Below, piece after piece: positions 23,229-30,876 of a stretch of DNA of 34,862 nucleotides (position 1 is the stretch's first letter; each line of letters starts with the position of its first letter). This stretch comes from Candidatus Acetothermia bacterium (GTDB lineage: Bacteria > Bipolaricaulota > Bipolaricaulia > RBG-16-55-9 > DRXL01), in assembly GCA_016179105.1 (NCBI GenBank), contig JACOSB010000132.1, positions 1 through 34,862 of the forward strand, read 5' to 3'. The position numbers and the translations under genes were made by a program. Under the pieces are notes generated by a model that saw only the letters and a list, made by a program, of their open reading frames with translations, ran no database searches and was not told the origin of the DNA.

Positions 23229-23477
23229 ATGTTAGTTGCTCCAGACAAGCAGCATACGATCAAGGCATTTATCCGTCGTGGAGAGAAGTATTATGTGGCT
23301 GAATGCTTGGAGATCGCTGTGGTTACTCAAGGTAAAACCTTGGACGAGACGATCGAGAACCTACGCGAGGCGGTCGCGTTGCACTTGGAGGGTGAAGATC
23401 CAGCAGAGTTTGGCTTAGTATCAAATCCAACACTGCTCGTAACTTTAGAATTAGAACCCGTGGTGCATGAGCCGTAA
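23229..23477 (+). CDS. hicB: HicB family antitoxin
   Basis: An 82-residue protein with the partial RNase H-like HicB fold: FIRRGEKYYVAECLEIAVVTQGKTLDETIENLREAVALHLEG, matching the usual pathway and GKT-x-x-E-A-x-x-N-L-x-E-A pattern. It neutralises the HicA mRNA interferase. It has no obvious added DNA-binding domain, so autoregulation may depend on the complex. It overlaps hicA by 11 bases; antitoxin first is one of the two known orders. Confidence 0.9.
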   Translation: MLVAPDKQHTIKAFIRRGEKYYVAECLEIAVVTQGKTLDETIENLREAVALHLEGEDPAEFGLVSNPTLLVTLELEPVVHEP

Positions 23478-23715
23478 ACTGAAGAGGCTTTCAGGTCAAG
23501 AGGTGATTAAAATTTTAGGTCAGTTCGGGTTTCAGCCAGTACATCAACGCGGCAGTCACGTCAAGCTAAGACGGATGAGTCCAGCAGGAACCAAACAAAC
23601 ACTTAGCGTACCCACGCATAATGAATTAGATAGCGGAACGTTGCAAGCAGTCATTCGCCAAGCTGGTCGGTTTATACCAGAAGACGAATTGAAAGAACAT
23701 TTCTATAGTGGGTAG
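23467..23715 (+). CDS. hicA: HicA family toxin (mRNA interferase)
   Basis: An 82-residue dsRBD-like HicA. The core LSGQEVIKILGQFGFQPVHQRGSHVKLRR carries the catalytic histidine in GSH (H31). The C-terminal part VPTHNELDSGTLQAVIRQAG is also typical. It cleaves mRNAs when not bound by HicB. The gene looks intact, unlike the two PIN toxins at 11.8 and 13.2 kb, so this is the only apparently working toxin-antitoxin pair in the window. Confidence 0.92.
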   Translation: MSRKLKRLSGQEVIKILGQFGFQPVHQRGSHVKLRRMSPAGTKQTLSVPTHNELDSGTLQAVIRQAGRFIPEDELKEHFYSG

Positions 23716-23736
23716 AACCTGAGGAGGTGTCCGCTG

Positions 23737-24525
23737 ATGGCGGAACAGATTTTGTTCGAAAAGCAGGGCTCGGTCGGGATCATCAAGCTCAATAAGCCCC
23801 CTGTGAATAGCTACGACCATGATTTCTTCGTAGCGTTCGGCCAGTACATCGACAAAGTGCGCTTTGATGACAGCGTCAAAGTCGTGATCGTCACGAGCGC
23901 GCTTGACGGAATCTTTTCGGCGGGTGCAGATATCCGAATGCTCAAGGGGAGCACGCCGGATTACAAAGCGATGTTCTGTCTCAACTGCCAAGAGACGCTG
24001 ACAAAAATGGAGAGCACCCCGAAAGTTTTCATCGCAGCGCTCAACGGGACGTGCGTCGGCGGCGGGCTCGAAATCGCCGTCGCGACCGATCTCCGTTTTG
24101 CCGCAAAAGACCCCGCTGGGAAATTTAAGCTGGGCCTGCCCGAAGTGACGCTCGGTGTCCTGCCCGGCACGGGCGGCACGCAGCGCCTGCCGAGACTGAT
24201 CGGAAAATCCCGCGCGATCGATTTAATGATCACGGGGCGCTTGATCTCTCCGGACGAAGCATTGCAGTGGGGTCTCGTGGATAGAGTCTGGCCGGTGAAT
24301 GAGTTCTGGGCCAAGACGATGGAGTACGCAAATCAGTTGGCGAGCGGCCCGACCCGCGCCATAAGCTTAATCAAGCGCTCGGTCCAAGAAGGTATCGAGA
24401 TCTCGCTCACGGCCGGGTTGGCGCTCGAGCGCGAATTACAGAACCGTTTGTTCGTGACCAAGGACGCGCAGGAGGGGCTGGGCGCGTTTGTCGAGAAGCG
24501 CAAGCCTCAGTTCAAGGGCGAGTAA
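23737..24525 (+). CDS. Enoyl-CoA hydratase/isomerase family protein
   Basis: A 262-residue crotonase-fold protein. The first oxyanion region SALDGIFSAGADIRML and second region NGTCVGGGLEIAVATDLRFA are clear, as is LPEVTLGVLPGTGGTQRLPRLIG. The glutamate positions used for hydration appear present (LEIA and LPEVTLG), so hydratase activity is plausible. It would act in fatty acid or aromatic-CoA degradation; the pathway partners are not nearby. GAGGAGG lies 9 bases before the ATG. It stands between hicA and a palindromic repeat. Confidence 0.93.
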   Translation: MAEQILFEKQGSVGIIKLNKPPVNSYDHDFFVAFGQYIDKVRFDDSVKVVIVTSALDGIFSAGADIRMLKGSTPDYKAMFCLNCQETLTKMESTPKVFIAALNGTCVGGGLEIAVATDLRFAAKDPAGKFKLGLPEVTLGVLPGTGGTQRLPRLIGKSRAIDLMITGRLISPDEALQWGLVDRVWPVNEFWAKTMEYANQLASGPTRAISLIKRSVQEGIEISLTAGLALERELQNRLFVTKDAQEGLGAFVEKRKPQFKGE

Positions 24526-24536
24526 ATCATAAATCT

Positions 24537-24564
24537 GTAGGGGCGCAGCATGCTGCGCCCCTAC
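24537..24564. repeat. GTAGGGGC palindromic repeat, copy 4
   Basis: A perfect 28-bp palindrome with inner arm CGCAGCA paired to TGCTGCG, 11 bases after the enoyl-CoA hydratase stop. Confidence 0.9.
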
Positions 24565-24587
24565 AGAGAAATCCAAAGGAGGAACAT

Positions 24588-25064
24588 ATGGATTCTCGGA
24601 TGTTCATCGCAAACACGGCGCGCCAAATGGCGCAGACGATCACGCGCAGTACCCCGTTTGTTCCACAAGATAAGCGCAACTGGTCCCCGATGGGGGCGGC
24701 CCGCACGACCGTGGATGTGGTCCAAGAGTGTGCTGAAGCGCTCGAGATGTTCACAAAATTTATGAAGACCGGACAGATGCCGCCGATGAACAAGGAAGTC
24801 TTTGCGGCGCGCGCTGAGGCCTTGAAGAAGAATCCGCCGAAACTGGAAGAGTTGTTCCCACGTCTGCAAAAAGCGACAGAAGAGTATGCCCAAACCATCG
24901 AAAAATTTCCGACGGAGAAATTGACCCAGATGGTGCCCTCGCCCTTCGGAGGCCAGCAAATGCCCATGATCCAATTGGTAAGTATTCCGGCCTTCAATAT
25001 GGTCTATCACTGGGGACAGGTCAATTACATCCAGACGATGCTGGGCGATACCGAGATGCACTGA
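24588..25064 (+). CDS. DinB-like (DUF664-type) four-helix protein
   Basis: A 158-residue protein with AGGAGG 6 bases before ATG 24588. It is helical throughout, with NWSPMGAARTTVDVVQECAEALEMF and a C-terminal MVYHWGQVNYIQTMLGD that matches the metal-binding histidine helix of DinB-like proteins. Family members include thiol-dependent S-transferases and many of unknown role. It is distinct from the DinB remnant at 4554-4715. A terminator follows 27 bases after the stop. Confidence 0.75.
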   Translation: MDSRMFIANTARQMAQTITRSTPFVPQDKRNWSPMGAARTTVDVVQECAEALEMFTKFMKTGQMPPMNKEVFAARAEALKKNPPKLEELFPRLQKATEEYAQTIEKFPTEKLTQMVPSPFGGQQMPMIQLVSIPAFNMVYHWGQVNYIQTMLGDTEMH

Positions 25065-25091
25065 GACTAAAACAAAACCAAAGAAGACCCT

Positions 25092-25130
25092 GGCGGCGCT
25101 GAGTGAACGCTCACGCCGCCCTTCTCTTTT
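25092..25130 (+). terminator. Intrinsic terminator after the DinB-like gene
   Basis: GGCGGCG (25092-25098) pairs with CGCCGCC (25114-25120), with an inner TGAG/CTCA, followed by CTTCTCTTTT. The EamA gene starts only 4 bases beyond. Confidence 0.75.
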
Positions 25131-25133
25131 AGC

Positions 25134-26030
25134 GTGCCTACTGAAAAACAGTATCATCTCCTCGCTGTCACCGAAGCGCTGTTAGCAACGATCACTTGGG
25201 GATCGTCGTTCGTCTTGGTGAAAATAGGCCTAAAATATCTCGGCCCGCTTACGATCGCCGGCTTACGCTACTTTCTCGCTTTTCTCATTCTGCTTCCGTT
25301 TATGTTTCGTAATGGAGGGGCTTCCGTCTCATCACTGACTCCCTCGATGTGGCTCAAGTTGTTCCTACTGGGGCTCAGCGCTTATACGATCGGCAACGGC
25401 GCACTCTTCTGGGGGCTAAAATTCTTGCCGGCGACGACGGCTTCATTCTTGATGAGCTTTACGCCCATTCTCGTGTTGGTCGCGGGCATCTTTTGGCTCA
25501 AAGAAATTCCTACGGGCTTACAGATTTTGGGGATGATCGTTGTCTTGGTCGGTACAGCGCTCTTCTTCTCTTCAGGCTTGGGTGCAAGTGAGCCGCTCGG
25601 GATTGGCATCGTCGTGTTTGCCTCGGCAAGTTTCGCGCTTTTCGGTGTGCTCGGACGCGACGTCGCGCGAGCCAAGCAAGTTGACACCGTCACTCAGACG
25701 GCTATTCCTCTGGGGCTAGGCGGCGGATTGGTCTTACTCACGGCCTTGCTTGTCGAGGGGGTTCCAACGTTTTCTTTAGCAGCTTTAGGGATCATTCTCT
25801 TCTTAGCCCTAGTCAATACGGCCATAGCGTATATGCTGTACAATCACGCACTGCAAAAGCTCACGGCTCTGGAGATAAACGTACTGCTCAATTTGTCTCC
25901 GTTGATGACGGCGCTCTTGGCTTGGGTTTTGATAGATGAGAAACTAGGTCCGATCAAGATTTTTGGTATGTGGTTGGCATTCGGCGGTGTGTTCTTGGTG
26001 CAATGGAGAAAGAGCCATTCATCAGCGTAG
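25134..26030 (+). CDS. EamA/DMT superfamily transporter
   Basis: A 298-residue inner-membrane protein with about ten hydrophobic segments in two EamA repeats. The first repeat has TITWGSSFVLVKIGLKYLGP and ITIAGLRYF-like motifs; the second ends in LSPLMTALLAWVLIDEKLGP, typical of the family. DMT members export metabolites, amino acids or drugs; the substrate is not evident. GTG 25134 directly follows the T-tract of a terminator and has no Shine-Dalgarno, so its expression signal is unclear. Confidence 0.92.
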   Translation: MPTEKQYHLLAVTEALLATITWGSSFVLVKIGLKYLGPLTIAGLRYFLAFLILLPFMFRNGGASVSSLTPSMWLKLFLLGLSAYTIGNGALFWGLKFLPATTASFLMSFTPILVLVAGIFWLKEIPTGLQILGMIVVLVGTALFFSSGLGASEPLGIGIVVFASASFALFGVLGRDVARAKQVDTVTQTAIPLGLGGGLVLLTALLVEGVPTFSLAALGIILFLALVNTAIAYMLYNHALQKLTALEINVLLNLSPLMTALLAWVLIDEKLGPIKIFGMWLAFGGVFLVQWRKSHSSA

Positions 26031-26102
26031 AGACCCGCTTTTGTGCAAAAATTGTATTTTCTCCGAAGGGCATAGCTCGTTCTTCGTGAGGAAGGAACTG
26101 TG

Positions 26103-26131
26103 TTGACAACTCCTTCTTTGTATGCTACCGT
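26103..26131 (+). promoter_or_regulatory. Promoter of the TrmB-like regulator
   Basis: TTGACA (26103-26108), 17-base spacer, TACCGT (26126-26131) with a TG extension. The -35 is perfect, the -10 weak. Confidence 0.5.
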
Positions 26132-26173
26132 ACGAGTATCAATCTTAACTGCTGTGGGAAAGTTGGAGTCGTC

Positions 26174-26944
26174 TTGAGTCAAGACGCGGTGCAATCGTTG
26201 GAAGCGTTGGGTCTGATGCGCTATGAGGCTGAACTCTTTGTGGCGCTGACAAAATTGGAGCAGGGCACCGCGACGGACATCAGCCGAGTCTCGCAAGTCC
26301 CGCGCTCGCGCGTCTACGACGTCGCTCAGACGCTAGAAGAAAAGGGATTGGTCGAAATCCATCGCGCGCGGCCGATTACCTATCGAGCGATTCCCGTCGA
26401 GATGGCCCTGGAAAAACTCAAGCGTCGCCATGAGCGTGGTCTTCAAGAAGCCTCGCAACAGCTACAAAAAGTCCAGCGGGAGCGCACGCTCAAACGCGCG
26501 CGCTCCGGGGAATTCTGGATCATCAACGGCTTAGAAAATGTTACGGCGCGAGCCGAGGAGATGCTGCAGAGAGCTCATCGGTCGGTGCTGATCGCCGTGC
26601 TGCTGCCGCGCTTAGTCTCTGAGGAGATGCTGGAGCTGCTTCGCAAAAAATCCAAAAAAAACGTAGAGATTATCGTCGCCAGCTCCGATCAATCGCTGCT
26701 GAGCCAGTTGCAGAAAGCCGTTCCCAGCGCGAAAGCGATCCTCATCCCGCCTTACTCATCCGAAGCAGGCGTGCCGGGGAGGCTGGTCATCATCGACCGC
26801 GAAGAGCTCTTGCTCTCGACGCTGGGTGAAGAAGAGCTGCCGGGGATCCCGCACGAATCGGCCATCTGGTCCGACGCGCCGGGGTTTGCTGCGACCGTAG
26901 GGCTCTTCGTCGAGATGGCTGCCAAAGCCTTGCGCTCTAAGTAA
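26174..26944 (+). CDS. TrmB-family transcriptional regulator
   Basis: A 256-residue regulator from TTG 26174. The N-terminal winged helix (ALGLMRYEAELFVALTKLEQGTATDISRVSQVPRSRVYDVAQTLEEKGLVE) is a close fit to the TrmB DNA-binding domain. A coiled coil follows (about 75-110), then a C-terminal phospholipase D-like effector domain without an obvious HKD motif (SVLIAVLLPRLVSEEMLELL, LVIIDREELLLSTLG). TrmB proteins, common in archaea and some bacteria, bind sugars and control transporters or metabolism. The ligand is unknown here. It lies between an EamA transporter and a thioesterase on the same strand. Confidence 0.88.
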   Translation: MSQDAVQSLEALGLMRYEAELFVALTKLEQGTATDISRVSQVPRSRVYDVAQTLEEKGLVEIHRARPITYRAIPVEMALEKLKRRHERGLQEASQQLQKVQRERTLKRARSGEFWIINGLENVTARAEEMLQRAHRSVLIAVLLPRLVSEEMLELLRKKSKKNVEIIVASSDQSLLSQLQKAVPSAKAILIPPYSSEAGVPGRLVIIDREELLLSTLGEEELPGIPHESAIWSDAPGFAATVGLFVEMAAKALRSK

Positions 26945-26997
26945 TTCTGTGAAGGACGATGGCGACATTCTTCCTCTTGCAGTACAATCCTTAGCCT

Positions 26998-27408
26998 ATG
27001 GCCTATAAATCTACTTGGAAAGTGAGCTTTGGGGAAGTCGACTACGCGGGAATTCTCTATTATCCCAATTTTTTTGATTACTTCCAGCGCACCGAAGAAG
27101 CCTTCATGGAATACATCGGAATGCCCTACCCGTACTTAATTGGAGAGCTCAAGATTGGTTTTCCGATCGTGCACGTCGAAGCGGATTTTAAGAATCCCGT
27201 ACGTTACGGCGATGTCTTCGATGTCAACATTGCAGTGATTAAACTCGGCAACAGTAGTGTCACGTTCGGGTTTCGCGTTTTCAAAGGGCAACAACTCTGC
27301 GGCACGGCTTCGATCACGCACGTGACCATCGATATGAAACAATTCAAGCCTGTCGCGATCCCAGCGCAATTGCGGGCGCTCTTCGAACGGCATTTCCAGC
27401 CGACTTAA
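26998..27408 (+). CDS. Hotdog-fold acyl-CoA thioesterase (4HBT family)
   Basis: A 136-residue single-domain thioesterase. The motif SFGEVDYAGILYYPNFFDYF contains the catalytic Asp of the 4-hydroxybenzoyl-CoA thioesterase subfamily (D-x-A-G-x-x-Y-Y) at about D15. It would hydrolyse an acyl- or aroyl-CoA. ATG 26998 has no Shine-Dalgarno, and a TACAAT lies 9 bases upstream, so its message may be leaderless. A palindromic repeat fills the space to the convergent carboxypeptidase. Confidence 0.9.
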   Translation: MAYKSTWKVSFGEVDYAGILYYPNFFDYFQRTEEAFMEYIGMPYPYLIGELKIGFPIVHVEADFKNPVRYGDVFDVNIAVIKLGNSSVTFGFRVFKGQQLCGTASITHVTIDMKQFKPVAIPAQLRALFERHFQPT

Positions 27409-27414
27409 AAAAAT

Positions 27415-27487
27415 TTAACCGCCAAGACGCCAAGGTCGCCAAGATTATTATTTGATTTTCTTGGCGTTCTTCGCGCCTGGCGGTTAA
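27415..27487. repeat. CCGCCAAG/CTTGGCGG palindromic repeat, copy 2
   Basis: TTAACCGCC at the left and GGCGGTTAA at the right are exact inverse complements. The left half is identical to copy 1 at 14802 over about 30 bases (CCAAGACGCCAAGGTCGCC core). It lies between convergent genes. Confidence 0.85.
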
Positions 27488-27496
27488 TCCCAAAAA

Positions 27497-29002
27497 TTAC
27501 AGTTTGTACAACTCCCCATATTTGGTCTTCAAATATCGAATATATGGCTCGATACTCATGGGGCCACCCGTTACTTTCTGGACCAACTCGGTGGCTGTAT
27601 ATTTTCGGCCATGCTGGTAGATATTCTCTTTCAGCCAGCGGTATAGCGTCGCAAACTCGCCTTGTTTAATCTGGGGTTTAATCTCCGGGTGTGCTTTCAC
27701 TGCTGTCTCAAAAAACTGCGCGCTCAAGATATTACCCAGCGTGTAGCCCTGAAAAACTCCCCCGATCACGCCGCCGTACCAGTGCACGTCTTGCAAACAG
27801 CCGTCTTTGTCATCCGGAGGCGCGATCCCGAAGTCAGCCTTAAAGCGCTCGCGCCAGGCTTCGGGCAGGTCTTTGATGGCGAGCTTGCCCTCGAGCATCT
27901 GCAACTCAAAGTCAAAGCGCATCATCACGTGTAAATTATAAGTCACTTCGTCGGCGTCCGTGCGGATGAGCGAACGCTCCACTTTATTGATTGCACGATA
28001 GAATGTGTCGAGCGAGACAGATCTTAATTGTTGTGGAAAAGTTTGCTGGAGTTTGGGATAGAAAAATTCCCAGAAGCCGCGGCTACGCCCGACCAAATTT
28101 TCCCACGAGCGGGACTGGCTTTCATGGACGCCCGACGAGGTCCCGCGCGCGAGGGGCGTGCCCTCTAAATCCATGCAAATGCCCTGCTCGTACATCGCGT
28201 GCCCGCTCTCGTGCAGCGTGCTGAACAGACCCTCGCCGAGATCATTCTCTTTGAAACGCGTCGTGATGCGCACGTCGCCGAGCGAGAATTTGATGCAGTA
28301 CGGATGATGTGTCTTGTCTTGTCGCCCACGGCTAAAGTCATACCCAAAGCGCTTGATGACTTCTACGCCGAATGGCCACTGCTGTGCTTCGGGGTAGTTT
28401 TTCTTTAAGCACGAATCGTCGGCCGCAGGCTGGCTCGTGATCGCTTTCACGATCGGCACGAGTTGCTCGCGTAGCTGGGCGAAAAGTTTTTTGACGGTGG
28501 ACGCTTTCATACCTTCGTCGGAGTCGTCGATCAGCGGGTCTGCGATGTGCTCGTAGCCTGGATAGAAATTCGCGTACTTGCGGCTGAGATCGAGCGTCTT
28601 TTCGAGATAAGGACGAACGGTCGTGAAATCGTTGGCCGGACGGGCTTTGGTCCAAATATCATACGTCTTTGCTGCGTGGCTGAAGAGCTCTGCTATGAAT
28701 GCCGCCGGGACCTTTACTGCCTTTTCGTAGTCACGCCGCGTGACGCGAAGAAAGCTCGCCTCGTCCGAATCATAGAGCAAGCTTTTTTCATAAGACGTTA
28801 ACTCATCGAGCAGTTTCCCAATCGTTGGGTCCGTGAATTTTTCGTGAGCGAGTTTTCCTAGCGTCGCGATCTGGCGTCCGCGGGCGGGGGCTCCGCCGGG
28901 AGGCATGTAGGTCGTCTGATCCCAGGTGAGTAGCGCCGCAGCAGAGTTCAGGTCATTGATTTCAAGCAGTCGGTTTTTGAGTTCTTGGAACTTGGCTTCC
29001 AC
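27497..29002 (-). CDS. M32 family metallocarboxypeptidase (carboxypeptidase Taq type)
   Basis: A 501-residue enzyme. GTG 29002 is chosen because AGGAGG lies 6 bases upstream and the resulting length matches Taq and Pfu carboxypeptidases (about 500); an upstream start at 29122 would add 40 unrelated residues. Landmarks: LLTWDQTTYMPPGGAPARGRQIATL, DVRITTRF, the zinc-binding HEXXH as TLHESGHAMYEQG, ESQSRSWENLVGRS with the third-ligand glutamate, VGRS and DEVTYNLHVMMRFDFE, and the PDDKDGCLQDVHWYGG segment. It removes C-terminal amino acids from peptides and is cytoplasmic, often heat-stable. It is a single gene. Confidence 0.95.
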   Translation of the reverse strand: MEAKFQELKNRLLEINDLNSAAALLTWDQTTYMPPGGAPARGRQIATLGKLAHEKFTDPTIGKLLDELTSYEKSLLYDSDEASFLRVTRRDYEKAVKVPAAFIAELFSHAAKTYDIWTKARPANDFTTVRPYLEKTLDLSRKYANFYPGYEHIADPLIDDSDEGMKASTVKKLFAQLREQLVPIVKAITSQPAADDSCLKKNYPEAQQWPFGVEVIKRFGYDFSRGRQDKTHHPYCIKFSLGDVRITTRFKENDLGEGLFSTLHESGHAMYEQGICMDLEGTPLARGTSSGVHESQSRSWENLVGRSRGFWEFFYPKLQQTFPQQLRSVSLDTFYRAINKVERSLIRTDADEVTYNLHVMMRFDFELQMLEGKLAIKDLPEAWRERFKADFGIAPPDDKDGCLQDVHWYGGVIGGVFQGYTLGNILSAQFFETAVKAHPEIKPQIKQGEFATLYRWLKENIYQHGRKYTATELVQKVTGGPMSIEPYIRYLKTKYGELYKL

Positions 29003-29349
29003 AGAGGTCCTCCTCGGGTTTTGCGATCGATTGGTTTGGTCGAAAGAAATCGGCGCCACCATCGTACTCAGAGTTTGCGAAGAGCACAAGTGCCAAACTC
29101 TCGCGTGAGTGACCAAGACCACATCCGACTCATGTCCTATCGTCTATGATAGTTTCGACACATGGCAGGGAGCGGTCAACTCCGGGTACAATGGATTGTC
29201 TCATTCTGTTAGGGGTTTCAGAGGAGAGACGAGGACAGTTTATGCGTTTGAACCTTCGTCATCACCAACCGGAAGCCACCGTCCATATCCGAGTGAAAGA
29301 GAGATTTGCAGGAGGGTGAAACGTAAGGGGCAACCCTAGAGGAGATTCT
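29003..29349. other. Intergenic region between divergent carboxypeptidase and beta-helix genes
   Basis: No convincing gene. A weak promoter-like pair for the carboxypeptidase (TTGTGC, 17 bases, TACGAT on the minus strand) is visible near 29040-29070. GTCTC and GAGAC segments near 29196-29235 could form a leader stem. A 25-codon ORF begins with MRLNLRHHQ near 29241, but nothing supports its translation. I recognise no known riboswitch here. Confidence 0.35.
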
Positions 29350-30738
29350 ATGTGCATTCGGCGTCTTTTCAAACCCTTCGGAGTGAGCGCTATTTTAGCT
29401 CTTCTCGTCTTAACTTCTTTGGTCGTCGCGAACAGCAATCAAATGAATCAAAATCTGGGGTGTACGCTGACCGTGACCTCAGATACAACGGTCCAATCGG
29501 CAAGTCAATCGATTCAAGTTGCAGTGAATGAAGCTCCTGCTAACGCATTGATCTGTCTTCTCGAAGGAACGTACCAAGAGAACGTACGGATTAATCGAGA
29601 CGATCTCACTCTCAAGGGTCAAGGACCGGATAAGACAGTCATTACAGGTTCTTTCACGATACAGGGGGCTCGCCGCGTCTCGATCGAAGCCATCACTGTG
29701 AAGGGCGGGGCGTTCGGCATCAAATTAGAAGGCGGAGATGTACTGACGGTAAAAAATAGCCGTATCGAAGGCAGCTCCGGCAAGGGCATCGAATTAATGC
29801 ACGTCGGGCTCGCGTCCTTGGAGAACAATATCATTCAAGGACACAGCGATACGGGCGTCTTGGCCAGCCTTGATAGCATTGTGCGCTTAGAGAAAAATCA
29901 GATTCTGAAAAACGGGCGCGACGGCGTGGAGATCGCTGGTTCCAAGGCCGATTTCCGCACGAACCAAATCAATGACAATGCAGGCTGTGGAGTGCGCGCG
30001 GACGTCGTCTCGACGGTCACTGGGCGCGGCAACGAAGTCCTGCGCAACACGGAGAAGAATCTCTGTGGGAGTTTTCTGGAGGGCTTCTTAGCGACGTCAA
30101 CATCTACACCAACGATCGCCGTATTGGACGATAACGGCACGCCCAGCTACTTAGAAGGGCGAGTGAAGAACTCGGTCGAAGCTGTTCTTCAGATTGCGCG
30201 TGACCGTGGGTTCAATGCGCGCAAGATCGCTGCGAACGAGATCGCTGCTGGAGAGCTCGACGCCTTCACGGTCTTGGTCATGCCCGACAGCGTCCCGCCT
30301 GTGGAAGTCATCGACAAGATCGTGGCTTGGTGGTCGAAGGGCAATCATTTGATCGCGCTCGACAGTGCTGTGAGTTTTATCTTGAATGCGGGGATTCTCT
30401 TCCCAGAGCTGCGCGGCCGTCCGGCACGAGACTCCAAGGGCTCGTACTGGGATTATGCGTCGAGCGGGACGATCGTGATTCGGAAAGAGCATCCGATCAC
30501 CTCAGGATTCAATGTCGGCCAAGAGTTGCCCACCGAGACTACCAACGCACTGCTCACGATCAGCAAACTCCCCTCGGGAGCCGAAGTGCTCGCGACCGAC
30601 AAATCCCAGAAAGACCAAGCCGCGATCGTCTTTTACAAGGGAGCGGGAGTATTGACCTTCATCGGGCCGGACGAGAACGCCAAGTTTTTGAAAGCGATCA
30701 TCGGCAACGCGATGGGATTGGCAGGCGCCAGCAAATGA
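29350..30738 (+). CDS. Exported beta-helix protein with C-terminal GATase-like domain
   Basis: A 462-residue protein, ATG 29350 with AGAGGAG 5 bases upstream. An N-terminal hydrophobic signal segment (AILALLVLTSLVVAN) is followed by a right-handed parallel beta-helix made of repeating NNxI/GNxV units (LEGTYQENVRINRDD, ENNIIQGHSDTGV, EKNQILKNGRDGVEI; about 60-240). From about 255 a GATase/ThuA-like Rossmannoid domain follows (TIAVLDDNGTPSYLEG, AFTVLVMPDSVPP, WWSKGNHLIALDS, GVLTFIGPD). The classical Cys-His-Glu triad is not seen, so it is probably a binding domain. A related domain heads the broken PKD protein. It is probably secreted and may bind polysaccharide. Confidence 0.8.
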   Translation: MCIRRLFKPFGVSAILALLVLTSLVVANSNQMNQNLGCTLTVTSDTTVQSASQSIQVAVNEAPANALICLLEGTYQENVRINRDDLTLKGQGPDKTVITGSFTIQGARRVSIEAITVKGGAFGIKLEGGDVLTVKNSRIEGSSGKGIELMHVGLASLENNIIQGHSDTGVLASLDSIVRLEKNQILKNGRDGVEIAGSKADFRTNQINDNAGCGVRADVVSTVTGRGNEVLRNTEKNLCGSFLEGFLATSTSTPTIAVLDDNGTPSYLEGRVKNSVEAVLQIARDRGFNARKIAANEIAAGELDAFTVLVMPDSVPPVEVIDKIVAWWSKGNHLIALDSAVSFILNAGILFPELRGRPARDSKGSYWDYASSGTIVIRKEHPITSGFNVGQELPTETTNALLTISKLPSGAEVLATDKSQKDQAAIVFYKGAGVLTFIGPDENAKFLKAIIGNAMGLAGASK

Positions 30739-30775
30739 TTATTTGTAAATTGAGATTGAAAAATCTGTGAGAGAA

Positions 30776-30836
30776 GTAGGGGCGCTACTTGCTGCGCTCT
30801 TCACTTTGCCAGAGGGCAAGGCCTGCCTTGCCCCTA
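30776..30836. repeat. GTAGGGGC repeat, copy 5 (61-bp composite)
   Basis: It begins GTAGGGGCGCTACTTGCTGC and ends GGCAAGGCCTGCCTTGCCCC plus TAC. The two halves belong to units with different inner arms, so this looks like a recombinant of two repeats. It lies between convergent genes. Confidence 0.75.
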
Positions 30837-30876
30837 CAATTGGTATGAGCCTTATAGGGCATTCCTAACACGATCG

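Noticed and set aside
29109..29339. 76-codon ORF before the beta-helix gene
   Set aside because: No Shine-Dalgarno, no domain, and a composition unlike the neighbours; a leader or non-coding region is more likely.
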